The notes under the pieces are model-generated. The model did no database searches, had not been told where the DNA came from, and was given only the letters and a program-made list of their open reading frames with translations. 64,000 nucleotides of DNA from Bacillus pseudomycoides. Lineage in GTDB: Bacteria; Bacillota; Bacilli; Bacillales; Bacillaceae_G. Every line of letters starts with the position of its first letter. The first letter of the stretch is position 1. The DNA lies in assembly GCF_002582035.1 (NCBI RefSeq), contig NZ_NUQE01000018.1, forward strand, positions 222,846 through 286,845, in the 5' to 3' direction. Shown here piece after piece: positions 35,070 to 43,343 of the stretch. The position numbers and the translations under genes are program-made.

Positions 35070-35195
35070 GTGAAGCAATATCTGTCCCGTACTGAATGGA
35101 CAGTAGATCTTTAACCTTAATACACAGAGCTTATTAAGGCGATCCGGGTCAACTAATCATAAGCGGGTAAAAGCCACTTATGGAAGTTTCACTGT
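35070..35195. repeat. Degenerate bcr1-like repeat
   Basis: Contains CCCGTACTGAATGGACAGTA, GGGTCAACTAATCATAAG and GGAAGTTTCACT, the same building blocks as the better copies elsewhere in the window but eroded. Confidence 0.45.
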
Positions 35196-35203
35196 ATATG
35201 TAT

Positions 35204-35359
35204 TCAAGACGATTGCAAAAGCTTGTCCTCTAGTGAGCGTCTAATGATTTCTTGTTTAATAAGTAAAATGAAGTCGGGATTTAATTTTAATTCTTTTGCT
35301 TTATAATAAGACTCAGTGAGTAATTCGGTAGATAACTTTTCCATATGTTTCGCCGTCAA
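35204..35359 (-). CDS. sda: Sda, checkpoint inhibitor of sporulation kinases
   Basis: The 46 residues from ATG 35344 ([20 protein letters not shown] ... [16 protein letters not shown]) match B. subtilis Sda end to end as I recall it. Sda binds KinA and blocks phosphorelay flow to Spo0A while DNA replication is active. AGGAGGTG lies nine bases before a TTG at 35359, too far from the ATG, so TTG giving 51 residues is the likely start. Three DnaA boxes lie upstream (35438-35536). Conserved location next to yqeG. Confidence 0.92.
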   Translation of the reverse strand: MTAKHMEKLSTELLTESYYKAKELKLNPDFILLIKQEIIRRSLEDKLLQSS

Positions 35360-35437
35360 GGCGGTTCACCTCCTGCGAAAAAGGTAAATTTGTCTCATTT
35401 AATGTATCAAAAATTGTCTTATGTCACAATCTGTTGG

Positions 35438-35536
35438 TTATCCACATGCTATCGTGGATAAGATGTGTAATAATTGTTGGTAATTTCGGAATTAACTGAA
35501 ACTTCAACGAGGAAATTGTGTACAAGTTTATCCACA
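35438..35536 (-). promoter_or_regulatory. DnaA-box cluster upstream of sda
   Basis: Perfect TTATCCACA at 35438-35446 and 35528-35536, and a one-mismatch box in the opposite direction at 35453-35461. In B. subtilis DnaA activates sda through such boxes. Confidence 0.85.
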
Positions 35537-35619
35537 GGTAGGCAATCGAAAAATGCTGTCGAAAAATTTTATCTAACTTTAACGGAAAGTAGCCGTTAGA
35601 TGATTTATCTTGCTACTAG

Positions 35620-35840
35620 TGGAAGTTTCATGAAGAGTAACAGTCCGATAAGTTCAACTAACCCTTTTTGAGAGAAAATCACTTTCAAAAAGGGAAGTTG
35701 AACTTTACCCCGCTCTAACAGGCAGTAGTGATAGAAATTTCATGAAGAATAACTGTCTGTAAGAGCCCGATAAGTTCACCTAACCCATTTTGAGAGAAAA
35801 TCGCTCTCAAAATGGGAAGGTGAACTTTATAAAACTCCTC
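35620..35840. repeat. Tandem pair of palindromic repeats
   Basis: Copy 1 hairpin arms 35650-35671/35685-35705, copy 2 arms about 35773-35796/35804-35827, each about 21-24 bp and separated by a CCCGCTC...GAGCCCG segment. The two copies differ by paired changes that keep both stems intact. They fill the space between the DnaA boxes and yqeG. Confidence 0.75.
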
Positions 35841-35856
35841 AAAGAGGTGAAAGAGA

Positions 35857-36369
35857 TTGAGTTTATTTTTACCAAATGAATATGTGAAAAATGTGTATCA
35901 TATTCAACCTGAAGAATTGAAAAAACAAGGTATAAAAGGGATTATTACTGATTTAGATAATACCTTGATTGAATGGGATCGTCCGAATGCAACACCGCAA
36001 TTGGAAGAATGGTTTGCAAAAATGAAAGAACATGGGATTCAAGTGACAGTCGTTTCGAATAATAACGAACAACGTGTAAAAGATTTTGCTGATCCACTTG
36101 GTATTCCGTTTATTCATCGTGCACGTAAACCGCTTGTTCGTGCTTTTAAACGAGCGCTGGCAAAAATGAATTTACGTGCGGAAGAAGTAGTCGTAATTGG
36201 AGATCAAGTATTAACAGATGTGCTGGGAGGCAACCGTGTTGGACTGTACACGATTTTAGTTGTTCCAGTTGCACAAACAGACGGGTTTATGACTCGTTTT
36301 AATCGAAAAATTGAGCGTAGAATTATGCGTAGTATGAAGAAAAAAGGTTTAATTAATTGGGAGGAATAA
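35857..36369 (+). CDS. yqeG: YqeG family HAD phosphatase
   Basis: 170 residues from TTG 35857 after AAAGAGGTGAAAG. HAD motif I DLDNTL with Asp32 and Asp34, motif II VVSNN (about 65-69) and motif III-type GDQVLTDVLGGN mark an IIIA-subfamily phosphatase. Substrate not established. First gene of the yqeG-yqeM operon, three bases before yqeH. Confidence 0.95.
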   Translation: MSLFLPNEYVKNVYHIQPEELKKQGIKGIITDLDNTLIEWDRPNATPQLEEWFAKMKEHGIQVTVVSNNNEQRVKDFADPLGIPFIHRARKPLVRAFKRALAKMNLRAEEVVVIGDQVLTDVLGGNRVGLYTILVVPVAQTDGFMTRFNRKIERRIMRSMKKKGLINWEE

Positions 36370-36372
36370 AGT

Positions 36373-37479
36373 TTGACTGAGACGTTTAAATGTATTGGAT
36401 GCGGCGTTGCAATCCAAACAGAAAATAAAAATGAAGTTGGTTATGCACCAGCTTCTTCGTTAGAAAAAGAACATATCATTTGTCAGCGTTGTTTTCGTTT
36501 AAAGCATTACAATGAAATTCAAGATGTGTCGTTAACAGATGATGATTTTTTACGCATTTTAAATGGAATTGGACAATCTGATGCATTAGTTGTTAAGATT
36601 GTTGATATTTTTGATTTTAATGGAAGTTGGCTGCCTGGTTTACACCGTTTTGTTGGAAATAATAAAGTACTTCTTGTCGGCAATAAAGCGGACTTGATTC
36701 CAAAATCTGTGAAACCGGAAAAGCTAATACATTGGATGCGCTATAGTGCAAAGCAACTCGGGTTAAAGCCAGAAGATGTTTTCTTAATTAGTGCAGAAAA
36801 AGGTCAAGGTATTGATGAGCTTGCAAGCGCAATTGAACAATATCGCGATGGAAAAGATGTTTATGTTGTTGGATGTACAAACGTTGGAAAGTCAACGTTT
36901 ATTAACCGTATCATTAAAGCGTTTAGCGAGGAAACGGAAAATGTGATTACGACATCACATTTCCCGGGGACAACACTGGATTTAATTGATATTCCATTAG
37001 ATGAAAATTCATCTTTATATGATACACCAGGTATTATTAATCATCATCAAATGGCACATTACGTTGGAAAGCAAAGCTTAAAAATAATTACTCCAACAAA
37101 AGAAATTAAGCCGATGGTATTTCAACTTAATGAAGAACAAACGTTATTCTTTGGTGGATTAGCACGATTTGATTATATAAGCGGCGGTCGTCGTTCGTTT
37201 ACTTGTCATTTATCCAATCGTCTTACAATTCATCGAACGAAGCTTGAAAAAGCAGATGCATTGTATGAAAAGCATGCTGGAGAATTATTAAATCCACCAA
37301 CACCAGAGGAACTTGAGAACATGCCAGAGCTTGTAAAGTATGAGTTTACCATTCATGAACCGAAAACAGATGTTGTATTTTCAGGTTTAGGATGGGTAAC
37401 AGTGAATGAAGCTGGCGCAAAAATTGCAGCGCATGTACCAAAAGGAGTTAGTGTTTCATTACGTAAATCTTTAATTTAA
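36373..37479 (+). CDS. yqeH: Ribosome biogenesis GTPase YqeH
   Basis: 368 residues from TTG 36373. Zinc finger Cys7, Cys10, Cys37, Cys40, then a circularly permuted GTPase: G4 NKADL, G5 SAEKG, G1 GCTNVGKST, G3 DTPG. It is needed for 30S subunit assembly. Length and motif order are normal for the family. Confidence 0.97.
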   Translation: MTETFKCIGCGVAIQTENKNEVGYAPASSLEKEHIICQRCFRLKHYNEIQDVSLTDDDFLRILNGIGQSDALVVKIVDIFDFNGSWLPGLHRFVGNNKVLLVGNKADLIPKSVKPEKLIHWMRYSAKQLGLKPEDVFLISAEKGQGIDELASAIEQYRDGKDVYVVGCTNVGKSTFINRIIKAFSEETENVITTSHFPGTTLDLIDIPLDENSSLYDTPGIINHHQMAHYVGKQSLKIITPTKEIKPMVFQLNEEQTLFFGGLARFDYISGGRRSFTCHLSNRLTIHRTKLEKADALYEKHAGELLNPPTPEELENMPELVKYEFTIHEPKTDVVFSGLGWVTVNEAGAKIAAHVPKGVSVSLRKSLI

Positions 37480-37493
37480 AGTGGTGAGGACTT

Positions 37494-38327
37494 GTGAAAC
37501 AATTATATGGGGTAATTGGGAATCCAATTGGACATTCCTTATCACCGCTCATGCATAATGATGCGTTTACACATTTAGAGATGGATGCACATTATCATGC
37601 TTTTCTCGTTCAAGAGAGGGAATTAGGCGAAGCGGTGAAAGGATTGAAGGCACTTGGAGTAGTTGGATTTAATGTGACAACGCCGCACAAGGTTTCGATT
37701 ATGCAGCATTTAGACGAAATTGATCCGTTGGCAGAACAAATCGGTGCGGTAAATACAGTGCTTCATAAAGAAGGAAAATTAATTGGCTATAATACAGATG
37801 GAATAGGGTATGTTCGTTCATTGCAATCTATTAGTAAAGAGCCATTAACGAACAAACGTATTTTACTGCTTGGCGCTGGCGGAGCGTGTCGTGCGATTTA
37901 TTATTCACTTGCAGATGCTGGTGTGAAAGAGATTGACATTGCGAATCGTACAGTAGAGAAAGCAGAGCAGCTTATTGCAGATTGTAGAAGTGAAGTCGTG
38001 TCTTTGGCGCTTTCCTTAGAAGAAGCAACAGATAAACAAGCGCTGTATGATATTATCATCCATACAACGACGGTAGGGATGCATCCTCATGTAGAAGATA
38101 CACCGCTACGTATTCAAGGTTTGAAAAAAGGAAGCATCGTGTCTGACATTATTTATAATCCGTTTGAAACGAAGTTGTTGCAAGACGCGAAGGCGCATGG
38201 AGCGATTGTACAAAATGGTATTGATATGTTTGTATTTCAAGGTGCACTTGCATTTGAAATTTGGACGGGACGCTTACCTGATATAGAACGAATGAAACAA
38301 ATAGTAATGAAAAAGCTTGGAGGCTAA
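37494..38327 (+). CDS. aroE: Shikimate dehydrogenase
   Basis: 277 residues from GTG 37494. Reduces 3-dehydroshikimate to shikimate with NADPH in aromatic amino acid synthesis. Substrate-binding motif [14 protein letters not shown] (10-23) and NVTTPHK, nucleotide-binding GAGGACRA near residue 127. Followed at once by yhbY. Confidence 0.97.
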   Translation: MKQLYGVIGNPIGHSLSPLMHNDAFTHLEMDAHYHAFLVQERELGEAVKGLKALGVVGFNVTTPHKVSIMQHLDEIDPLAEQIGAVNTVLHKEGKLIGYNTDGIGYVRSLQSISKEPLTNKRILLLGAGGACRAIYYSLADAGVKEIDIANRTVEKAEQLIADCRSEVVSLALSLEEATDKQALYDIIIHTTTVGMHPHVEDTPLRIQGLKKGSIVSDIIYNPFETKLLQDAKAHGAIVQNGIDMFVFQGALAFEIWTGRLPDIERMKQIVMKKLGG

Positions 38328-38331
38328 ATAC

Positions 38332-38631
38332 ATGTTAACAGGAAAACAAAAAAGATTTTTACGTGCTCAGGCACATCACTTAACACCAATTTTTCAGGTT
38401 GGTAAAGGTGGAGTAAATGAAAATATGGTAAAGCAAATTGCGGAAGCGCTAGAAGTGCGCGAGCTAATGAAAATTAGTGTACTGCAAAACTGTGAATTTG
38501 ACCGTCATGAAGTAGCAGAAGAGCTTGCTGAAGGTGCAAAAGCAGAGCTTGTACAGGTAATCGGAAACACAATCGTCTTATATAAAGAATCAAAAGAAAA
38601 TAAACGTATTGTATTACCAAAAACAAAGTAA
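38332..38631 (+). CDS. yhbY: Ribosome assembly RNA-binding protein YhbY (YqeI)
   Basis: 99 residues from ATG 38332 after TTGGAGG. CRM-domain protein: LTGKQKRFLRAQAHHLTPIF, QVGKGGVNENM, and the GxxG-type loop. It binds pre-50S or 30S particles during assembly. Sits between aroE and nadD as in Bacillus. Confidence 0.95.
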   Translation: MLTGKQKRFLRAQAHHLTPIFQVGKGGVNENMVKQIAEALEVRELMKISVLQNCEFDRHEVAEELAEGAKAELVQVIGNTIVLYKESKENKRIVLPKTK

Positions 38632-38766
38632 CGATTTTAGGAAATCTTATTCCAATGACAGTTCGTTGAACCAATCGGGTTCTTATAGGTATCTTGCTTC
38701 TTTGACACATTAGAAGTTTTGGGCGAGATCTATTGCCTGTAAGAACAAGGTAAAGGGGCGTTTTCT
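38632..38766. repeat. Degenerate bcr1-like remnant before nadD
   Basis: CGTTGAACCAATCGGGTTC is the reverse complement of the bcr1-like GATTGGTTCAAC signature. The rest is eroded. No terminator seen, so nadD probably stays in the operon. Confidence 0.4.
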
Positions 38767-39336
38767 TTGAAGAGAATCGGGATTATTGGCGGGACATTTG
38801 ACCCGCCTCATAATGGACATTTGTTAATTGCAAATGAAGTGTATGATGCGTTGCAACTGGATGAGGTATGGTTTCTACCAAATCAAATCCCTCCTCATAA
38901 ACGAGATAGGGAAGTTACAAGTGTACGTAATCGCTTAGAAATGATTCATTTAGCAATCGAACAAGAAATGCATTTCTCTGTTTGTTTAGCAGAGTTTGAA
39001 CGCGAAGGCCCATCTTACACGTATGACACTATGTTACAATTAACAAAGGAGCATCCAGACGTACAATTCCATTTTATTATTGGCGGGGATATGGTCGAAT
39101 ACTTACCAAAATGGTATAACATCGATGAATTATTGAAGCTCGTTACGTTTGTCGGCGTTGCCCGTCCTGATTATACACTTTCAACTCCTTATAAAATTGT
39201 AAAGGTAGAAATTCCAGAATTTGCTATTTCTTCATCGCTTTTACGCGAACGGTTTACAAAGAAGAAGACATGCAAATATTTGCTTCCAAAAGAGGTACAG
39301 GAATACATTGAGAGGAATGGGTTATATGGATCGTAA
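38767..39336 (+). CDS. nadD: Nicotinate-nucleotide adenylyltransferase
   Basis: 189 residues from TTG 38767. Adenylylates nicotinate mononucleotide to deamido-NAD in NAD synthesis. Motif [11 protein letters not shown] near the N-terminus and [10 protein letters not shown] at the C-terminus bind ATP. Overlaps yqeK by 11 bases. Confidence 0.97.
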   Translation: MKRIGIIGGTFDPPHNGHLLIANEVYDALQLDEVWFLPNQIPPHKRDREVTSVRNRLEMIHLAIEQEMHFSVCLAEFEREGPSYTYDTMLQLTKEHPDVQFHFIIGGDMVEYLPKWYNIDELLKLVTFVGVARPDYTLSTPYKIVKVEIPEFAISSSLLRERFTKKKTCKYLLPKEVQEYIERNGLYGS

Positions 39337-39895
39337 GCGAGCACTTGAAATTGTGAAACAACAAATGCATGAAAAGCGTTATATTCATACGATTGGTGTT
39401 ATGGAGACGGCCATTGAACTCGCCAAGCAATATGGTGTTGACGAGAAAAAGGCCGAGGTGGCAGCGATTTTTCATGATTATGCAAAATGTAGACCGATTT
39501 TAGAAATGGAAGAAATTATTAAGCGAGAAAATTTGCCAAAGGACTTGTTGCGTTATAATAAAGAATTATGGCATGCACCAGTTGGGGCATATTTAGTAGA
39601 AAAAGAAGTCGGTATTACAGATACTGACATATTACAAGCTATTACGTATCATACGAGTGGACATGAACAAATGACGATGCTTGATAAAGTGATTTACGTG
39701 GCGGATTATATTGAACCCGGCCGTAAGTTTCCAGGCGTTGAAGAAGCGCGGAAGCTGGCACGAGAAGATATTAATCAAGCATTATTATACGCTTTAAAGC
39801 ATACAATACAATTTTTAATGGAAAAGAACCAAACGATTTATCCATTAACATTCCAAACGTATAATGCAGTCATTAAGGAGGACTTTACGAAATGA
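39326..39895 (+). CDS. yqeK: YqeK HD-domain dinucleoside tetraphosphatase
   Basis: 189 residues from ATG 39326 (ATG 39317 is also in frame but too close to the AGAGG). HD-superfamily metal site: HTIGV near residue 19, FHDYAK near 50, HAPVGAYL near 80. Family members hydrolyse Ap4A symmetrically. It overlaps rsfS by four bases. Confidence 0.94.
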   Translation: MDRKRALEIVKQQMHEKRYIHTIGVMETAIELAKQYGVDEKKAEVAAIFHDYAKCRPILEMEEIIKRENLPKDLLRYNKELWHAPVGAYLVEKEVGITDTDILQAITYHTSGHEQMTMLDKVIYVADYIEPGRKFPGVEEARKLAREDINQALLYALKHTIQFLMEKNQTIYPLTFQTYNAVIKEDFTK

Positions 39896-40248
39896 AAGAT
39901 AGAGAATTGTTAGTATTGGCAGCACGAGCAGCTGACGATAAAAGAGCAGAAGAAATTGTTGTTTTAAATATGCAAGGGATTTCTCCGCTTGCGGATTATT
40001 TTGTGATTTGCCATGGTAACTCTGATAAACAAGTACAAGCAATCGCTCGCGAAATTAAAGGACAAGCACATGAAGTACATATTGATGTTCAGCGCATGGA
40101 AGGTTTTGAAGAAGCGCGTTGGGTGTTAGTTGACCTTGGGGATGTTGTTGTACACGTATTCCATAAAGATGAGCGTGATTACTATAATTTAGAACGTCTT
40201 TGGGGCGATGTACCGCGCGAAGATATCGCAGAAGAGTTAGGTCAATGA
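39892..40248 (+). CDS. rsfS: Ribosomal silencing factor RsfS
   Basis: 118 residues. Binds ribosomal protein L14 and prevents subunit joining when nutrients are short. Family blocks visible: VLNMQGISPLADYFVICHGNS and EGFEEARWVLVDLGDVVVHV. Starts within the yqeK stop (ATGA) and ends within the yqeM start. Confidence 0.96.
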   Translation: MKDRELLVLAARAADDKRAEEIVVLNMQGISPLADYFVICHGNSDKQVQAIAREIKGQAHEVHIDVQRMEGFEEARWVLVDLGDVVVHVFHKDERDYYNLERLWGDVPREDIAEELGQ

Positions 40249-40994
40249 GATACGAACAATTTGCATTATTGTATGATGAGCTAATGAATGATGTCCCATA
40301 TGAAAAATGGGTGGAATTTACTGAACACAGCTTAGCACAAATAGGCAAAACAGATGCAAAAATTCTTGATGTGGCTTGCGGAACGGGCAATGTCACATTG
40401 CCTCTTGTGAAAAAGGGATATGATGTAACAGGAGTAGACCTATCAGAAGAAATGTTAACAATCGCTCAGCAAAAGCTATGTGAAGAAGGTCATTTTATTC
40501 CTTTTTATCAACAAGATATGCGAGAGTTAGATGTTCCAGGTGAGTTTGACTGTGTGACGATTTTTTGTGATTCGTTAAATTATGTATTGCAAGAAGAGGG
40601 CGTTCAAGAAACGTTTCGACGTGTCTATCATCATTTGCATCAAGATGGTTTATTTTTATTTGATGTGCACTCTCTTTATAAAATTCATCACGTATTTCAA
40701 AATGAAACGTATACAGTCAATGAAGAAGAAATTTCTCTCATTTGGAACTGCTTCACAGGTGAAGAAACAAACAGTGTCGAGCATGATTTAACATTTTTTG
40801 TACGAGATGAAGAAGAGGATGTGTATCATCGATTTGATGAGTTACATATGCAGCGTACATATCCTGTTGAAGAACTGACAAAATGGCTTGAAGAGGCTGG
40901 CTTCACCGTTCTTCGCGTAACGGGGGACTTCGAAAGAATTGAAGTAACAGAACAAACAGAGCGTATTTTCTTTGTCGCTAAAAAGAATGCATAG
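40245..40994 (+). CDS. yqeM: SAM-dependent methyltransferase YqeM
   Basis: 249 residues from ATG 40245, which overlaps the rsfS stop; the longer frame to 40200 is inside rsfS. Class I methyltransferase: motif I ILDVACGTGNVT (about 42-53), GVDLSEEM, and FDCVTIFCDSLNYV. Substrate unknown. Last gene of the operon; a terminator follows. Confidence 0.93.
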   Translation: MRYEQFALLYDELMNDVPYEKWVEFTEHSLAQIGKTDAKILDVACGTGNVTLPLVKKGYDVTGVDLSEEMLTIAQQKLCEEGHFIPFYQQDMRELDVPGEFDCVTIFCDSLNYVLQEEGVQETFRRVYHHLHQDGLFLFDVHSLYKIHHVFQNETYTVNEEEISLIWNCFTGEETNSVEHDLTFFVRDEEEDVYHRFDELHMQRTYPVEELTKWLEEAGFTVLRVTGDFERIEVTEQTERIFFVAKKNA

Positions 40995-40996
40995 TA

Positions 40997-41031
40997 AAAA
41001 AGCAACCGTATGAATGGTTGCTTTTTTACTT
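40997..41031 (+). terminator. Terminator of the yqeG-yqeM operon
   Basis: AAAAAGCAACC/GGTTGCTTTTTT hairpin around GTATGAAT. Confidence 0.85.
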
Positions 41032-41035
41032 ATAA

Positions 41036-41145
41036 AGTGAAACTTTCATCAGTGTGGGGCTTTATCCCCCACCTATCTTCTTCGATTTTCTCTGAAATCT
41101 TGAGGTGGGGGTCTTACTGCCCGTTAATGCGGGATAAAGGTAGAT
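41036..41145. repeat. bcr1-like repeat
   Basis: Flanked by AAAGTGAAACTTTCATCAG and GCGGGATAAAG; internal CCCCCACCT/AGGTGGGGG stem closes on CTTCGATTTTCTCTGAAATC. This is the well-preserved form of the B. cereus group repeat, read in the reverse direction. Confidence 0.65.
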
Positions 41146-41202
41146 CGCAAAAAAATAAAGCGTTTATGAAGGGATATAGGAGTTTTTGTCGTAAGAGATA
41201 TA

Positions 41203-42027
41203 TTAATGCTTATTAAATTGTTGTTCTACATGTTTTACATCCTCTTCGTACTTCTCATGTGTTCGTTTTAACACCTTGTTAAACATATCTCCAACATGTT
41301 CTTCTAAAACGCGAATTCCTTCCCCTGTTATACCGCCTTTTACACACACTTTCTCCTGCAAAGTCGGCAAGGTGAAAATTTGTTTTTCTAACAGTTTTCC
41401 CATACCGATAATCATTTCGCTCGTTAAAATAGTAGCTTCTTCACGTGTAATATTTGTTTCATCTACAGAGGCATCGATAAAACGTTGTAATAAATAACTG
41501 AAAAATGCAGGACCACAGCTTACGATATCGGATGCCACTCTTGTGATATTTTCTTCAATAGTAATAGGTTTAGATATTTTTTGAAATAAGTTCAATACAC
41601 GCGTTTGCCATTCTTGTGAGCAGTTTTTTCCGAATGTACATAGGGAGACACCAGCTAATGCGCGATTTGTAATACTCGGGATAATACGAGCAACATGGCA
41701 TGATACAATCGTTTCTAATTGTACGGTAGATATAGGGCTTGTAATTGAAACGAGGCATTTGTCATTTGTAAGAATCGGAGCATGCTTTGTCAAAATAGGA
41801 TATATATCGAATGGTTTTACGCAAATAAAAATTAGCTCAGAGCGTTCAATTACTTCTTGAATTGTTTTTGCTATATGAATAGAAGGATACTTTTCTTTTA
41901 TATGATATGCTTTTGCGAAAGTACGATTAATAATAGTAAGACACGAAGGTTTGACAGCTTGGGCTTCGATACATGCATCAATGAGTATATTCCCCATATT
42001 CCCTGTTCCTATTATTCCTATGTTCAA
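41203..42027 (-). CDS. comER: ComER, pyrroline-5-carboxylate reductase-like protein
   Basis: 274 residues on the - strand, divergent from comEA. N-terminal Rossmann motif GTGNMG (7-12) and the reductase-like C-terminal dimer domain (GITGEGIRVLEEHV). Not needed for DNA uptake; in Bacillus linked to sporulation and biofilm control. True proline synthesis activity is not expected from the family context. Confidence 0.94.
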   Translation of the reverse strand: MNIGIIGTGNMGNILIDACIEAQAVKPSCLTIINRTFAKAYHIKEKYPSIHIAKTIQEVIERSELIFICVKPFDIYPILTKHAPILTNDKCLVSITSPISTVQLETIVSCHVARIIPSITNRALAGVSLCTFGKNCSQEWQTRVLNLFQKISKPITIEENITRVASDIVSCGPAFFSYLLQRFIDASVDETNITREEATILTSEMIIGMGKLLEKQIFTLPTLQEKVCVKGGITGEGIRVLEEHVGDMFNKVLKRTHEKYEEDVKHVEQQFNKH

Positions 42028-42106
42028 TGTTTCATCCCCTCCTTCGTAACATCTTTCTCCTAAACAATATGAAGTTTATTTTGAATTTATGAATTAGAGG
42101 TGCAAA

Positions 42107-42706
42107 ATGATGATGAATTTGCAAATAAAGTGGCTTGTTTTGTTTGCAGCAATTGGTATTGTCGGTATTTTATTTGTATGGCAAACAAGAAGTTGGCAAG
42201 AACAACCGATAGTGAAGGTGGAAGCGAGTTCTAAGATAGAAGAGAGGAAGGAGAAAACAAAGGTAACAGACTCTAAATTGCAATCGAAACCGAGTATAGT
42301 TGATGTTAAAGGAGCTGTGCATCATGAAGGGGTGTATGAATTACAAAGCGGAGCGCGGGTGAAAGATGTTATTGAAAAAGCAGGGGGATTTTTGCCGGAA
42401 GCAGATGTGACGAAGGTGAATTTGGCGCAGATTGTACAAGATCAAATGATGATTTATGTACCAAAAAAAGGAGACCAAACTGCTACTGTGAATGGATCTT
42501 CCTTGCAAGAAGGGAAAATACAAATTAATACAGCGACAAAGGAGCAACTTGAAAAAATATCTGGTATTGGTCCTAGAAAAGCAGAAAATATTATGAAATA
42601 TCGCGAGCAACACGGTCCGTTTCAAAAAGTAGAAGATTTATTGGAGGTTGATGGAATTGGTGAAAAATCGCTGGAAAAAATAAAAGATGAAATAATTGTT
42701 CCTTAA
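42107..42706 (+). CDS. comEA: ComEA, DNA receptor of competence
   Basis: 199 residues; three possible ATGs (42107, 42110, 42113) after GAGGTG. A membrane anchor at about 8-27, a SLBB-like domain around VDVKGAVHHEGVYEL, and a C-terminal helix-hairpin-helix domain (INTATKEQLEKISGIGPRKA). It binds incoming DNA on the outer face of the membrane and passes it to ComEC. Confidence 0.96.
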   Translation: MMMNLQIKWLVLFAAIGIVGILFVWQTRSWQEQPIVKVEASSKIEERKEKTKVTDSKLQSKPSIVDVKGAVHHEGVYELQSGARVKDVIEKAGGFLPEADVTKVNLAQIVQDQMMIYVPKKGDQTATVNGSSLQEGKIQINTATKEQLEKISGIGPRKAENIMKYREQHGPFQKVEDLLEVDGIGEKSLEKIKDEIIVP

Positions 42707-42769
42707 ATGATTGACGGATTTTTTCATATTTCGCTAAACTGTAAGAAGATTAAAAAGTAGGTGAAGATA

Positions 42770-43327
42770 ATGGAACGAGTTTCTTGGGATCAATATTTTA
42801 TGACACAAAGTCATTTGTTATCACTGCGCAGCACGTGTACAAGGCTTGCGGTGGGAGCGACAATTGTGCGGGATAAACGCATTATCGCTGGTGGTTATAA
42901 CGGGTCGATTGCTGGCGGTGTACATTGTATAGATGAAGGGTGCTATGTGATCGATAATCATTGTGTGCGTACGATTCATGCGGAAATGAATGCACTACTA
43001 CAATGTGCAAAATTTGGTGCGAAAACAGATGGAGCGGAAATTTATGTTACGCATTTTCCGTGTTTACATTGCTGTAAAGCAATTATTCAAAGTGGTATTA
43101 CAGCGGTGTATTATGCGCGAGATTATAAAAATCATCCGTATGCACTCGAGTTATTTGAGAAAGCCAATGTAAGAGTAAAACATGTTCCTCTTGCATTTGA
43201 CGTAACAACAATAGAAGAACAACAGAAAATGCAAGAGTTAAAACAGCTTTTGTCTTCGTTAGAAACTGATGAAATGACGTTGGAGCAGTTGCAACAAGTA
43301 TTACTGCAGGCAAAAAATATGGTATAA
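42770..43327 (+). CDS. comEB: ComEB, dCMP deaminase family protein
   Basis: 185 residues from ATG 42770 after AGGTGA; a GTG at 42761 is also in frame. Zinc deaminase motifs HAEMNALL and PCLHCCKA are intact. Not required for transformation in B. subtilis, though kept in the comE operon. Confidence 0.95.
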   Translation: MERVSWDQYFMTQSHLLSLRSTCTRLAVGATIVRDKRIIAGGYNGSIAGGVHCIDEGCYVIDNHCVRTIHAEMNALLQCAKFGAKTDGAEIYVTHFPCLHCCKAIIQSGITAVYYARDYKNHPYALELFEKANVRVKHVPLAFDVTTIEEQQKMQELKQLLSSLETDEMTLEQLQQVLLQAKNMV

Positions 43328-43343
43328 ACCGTGAGGTGAGTAC

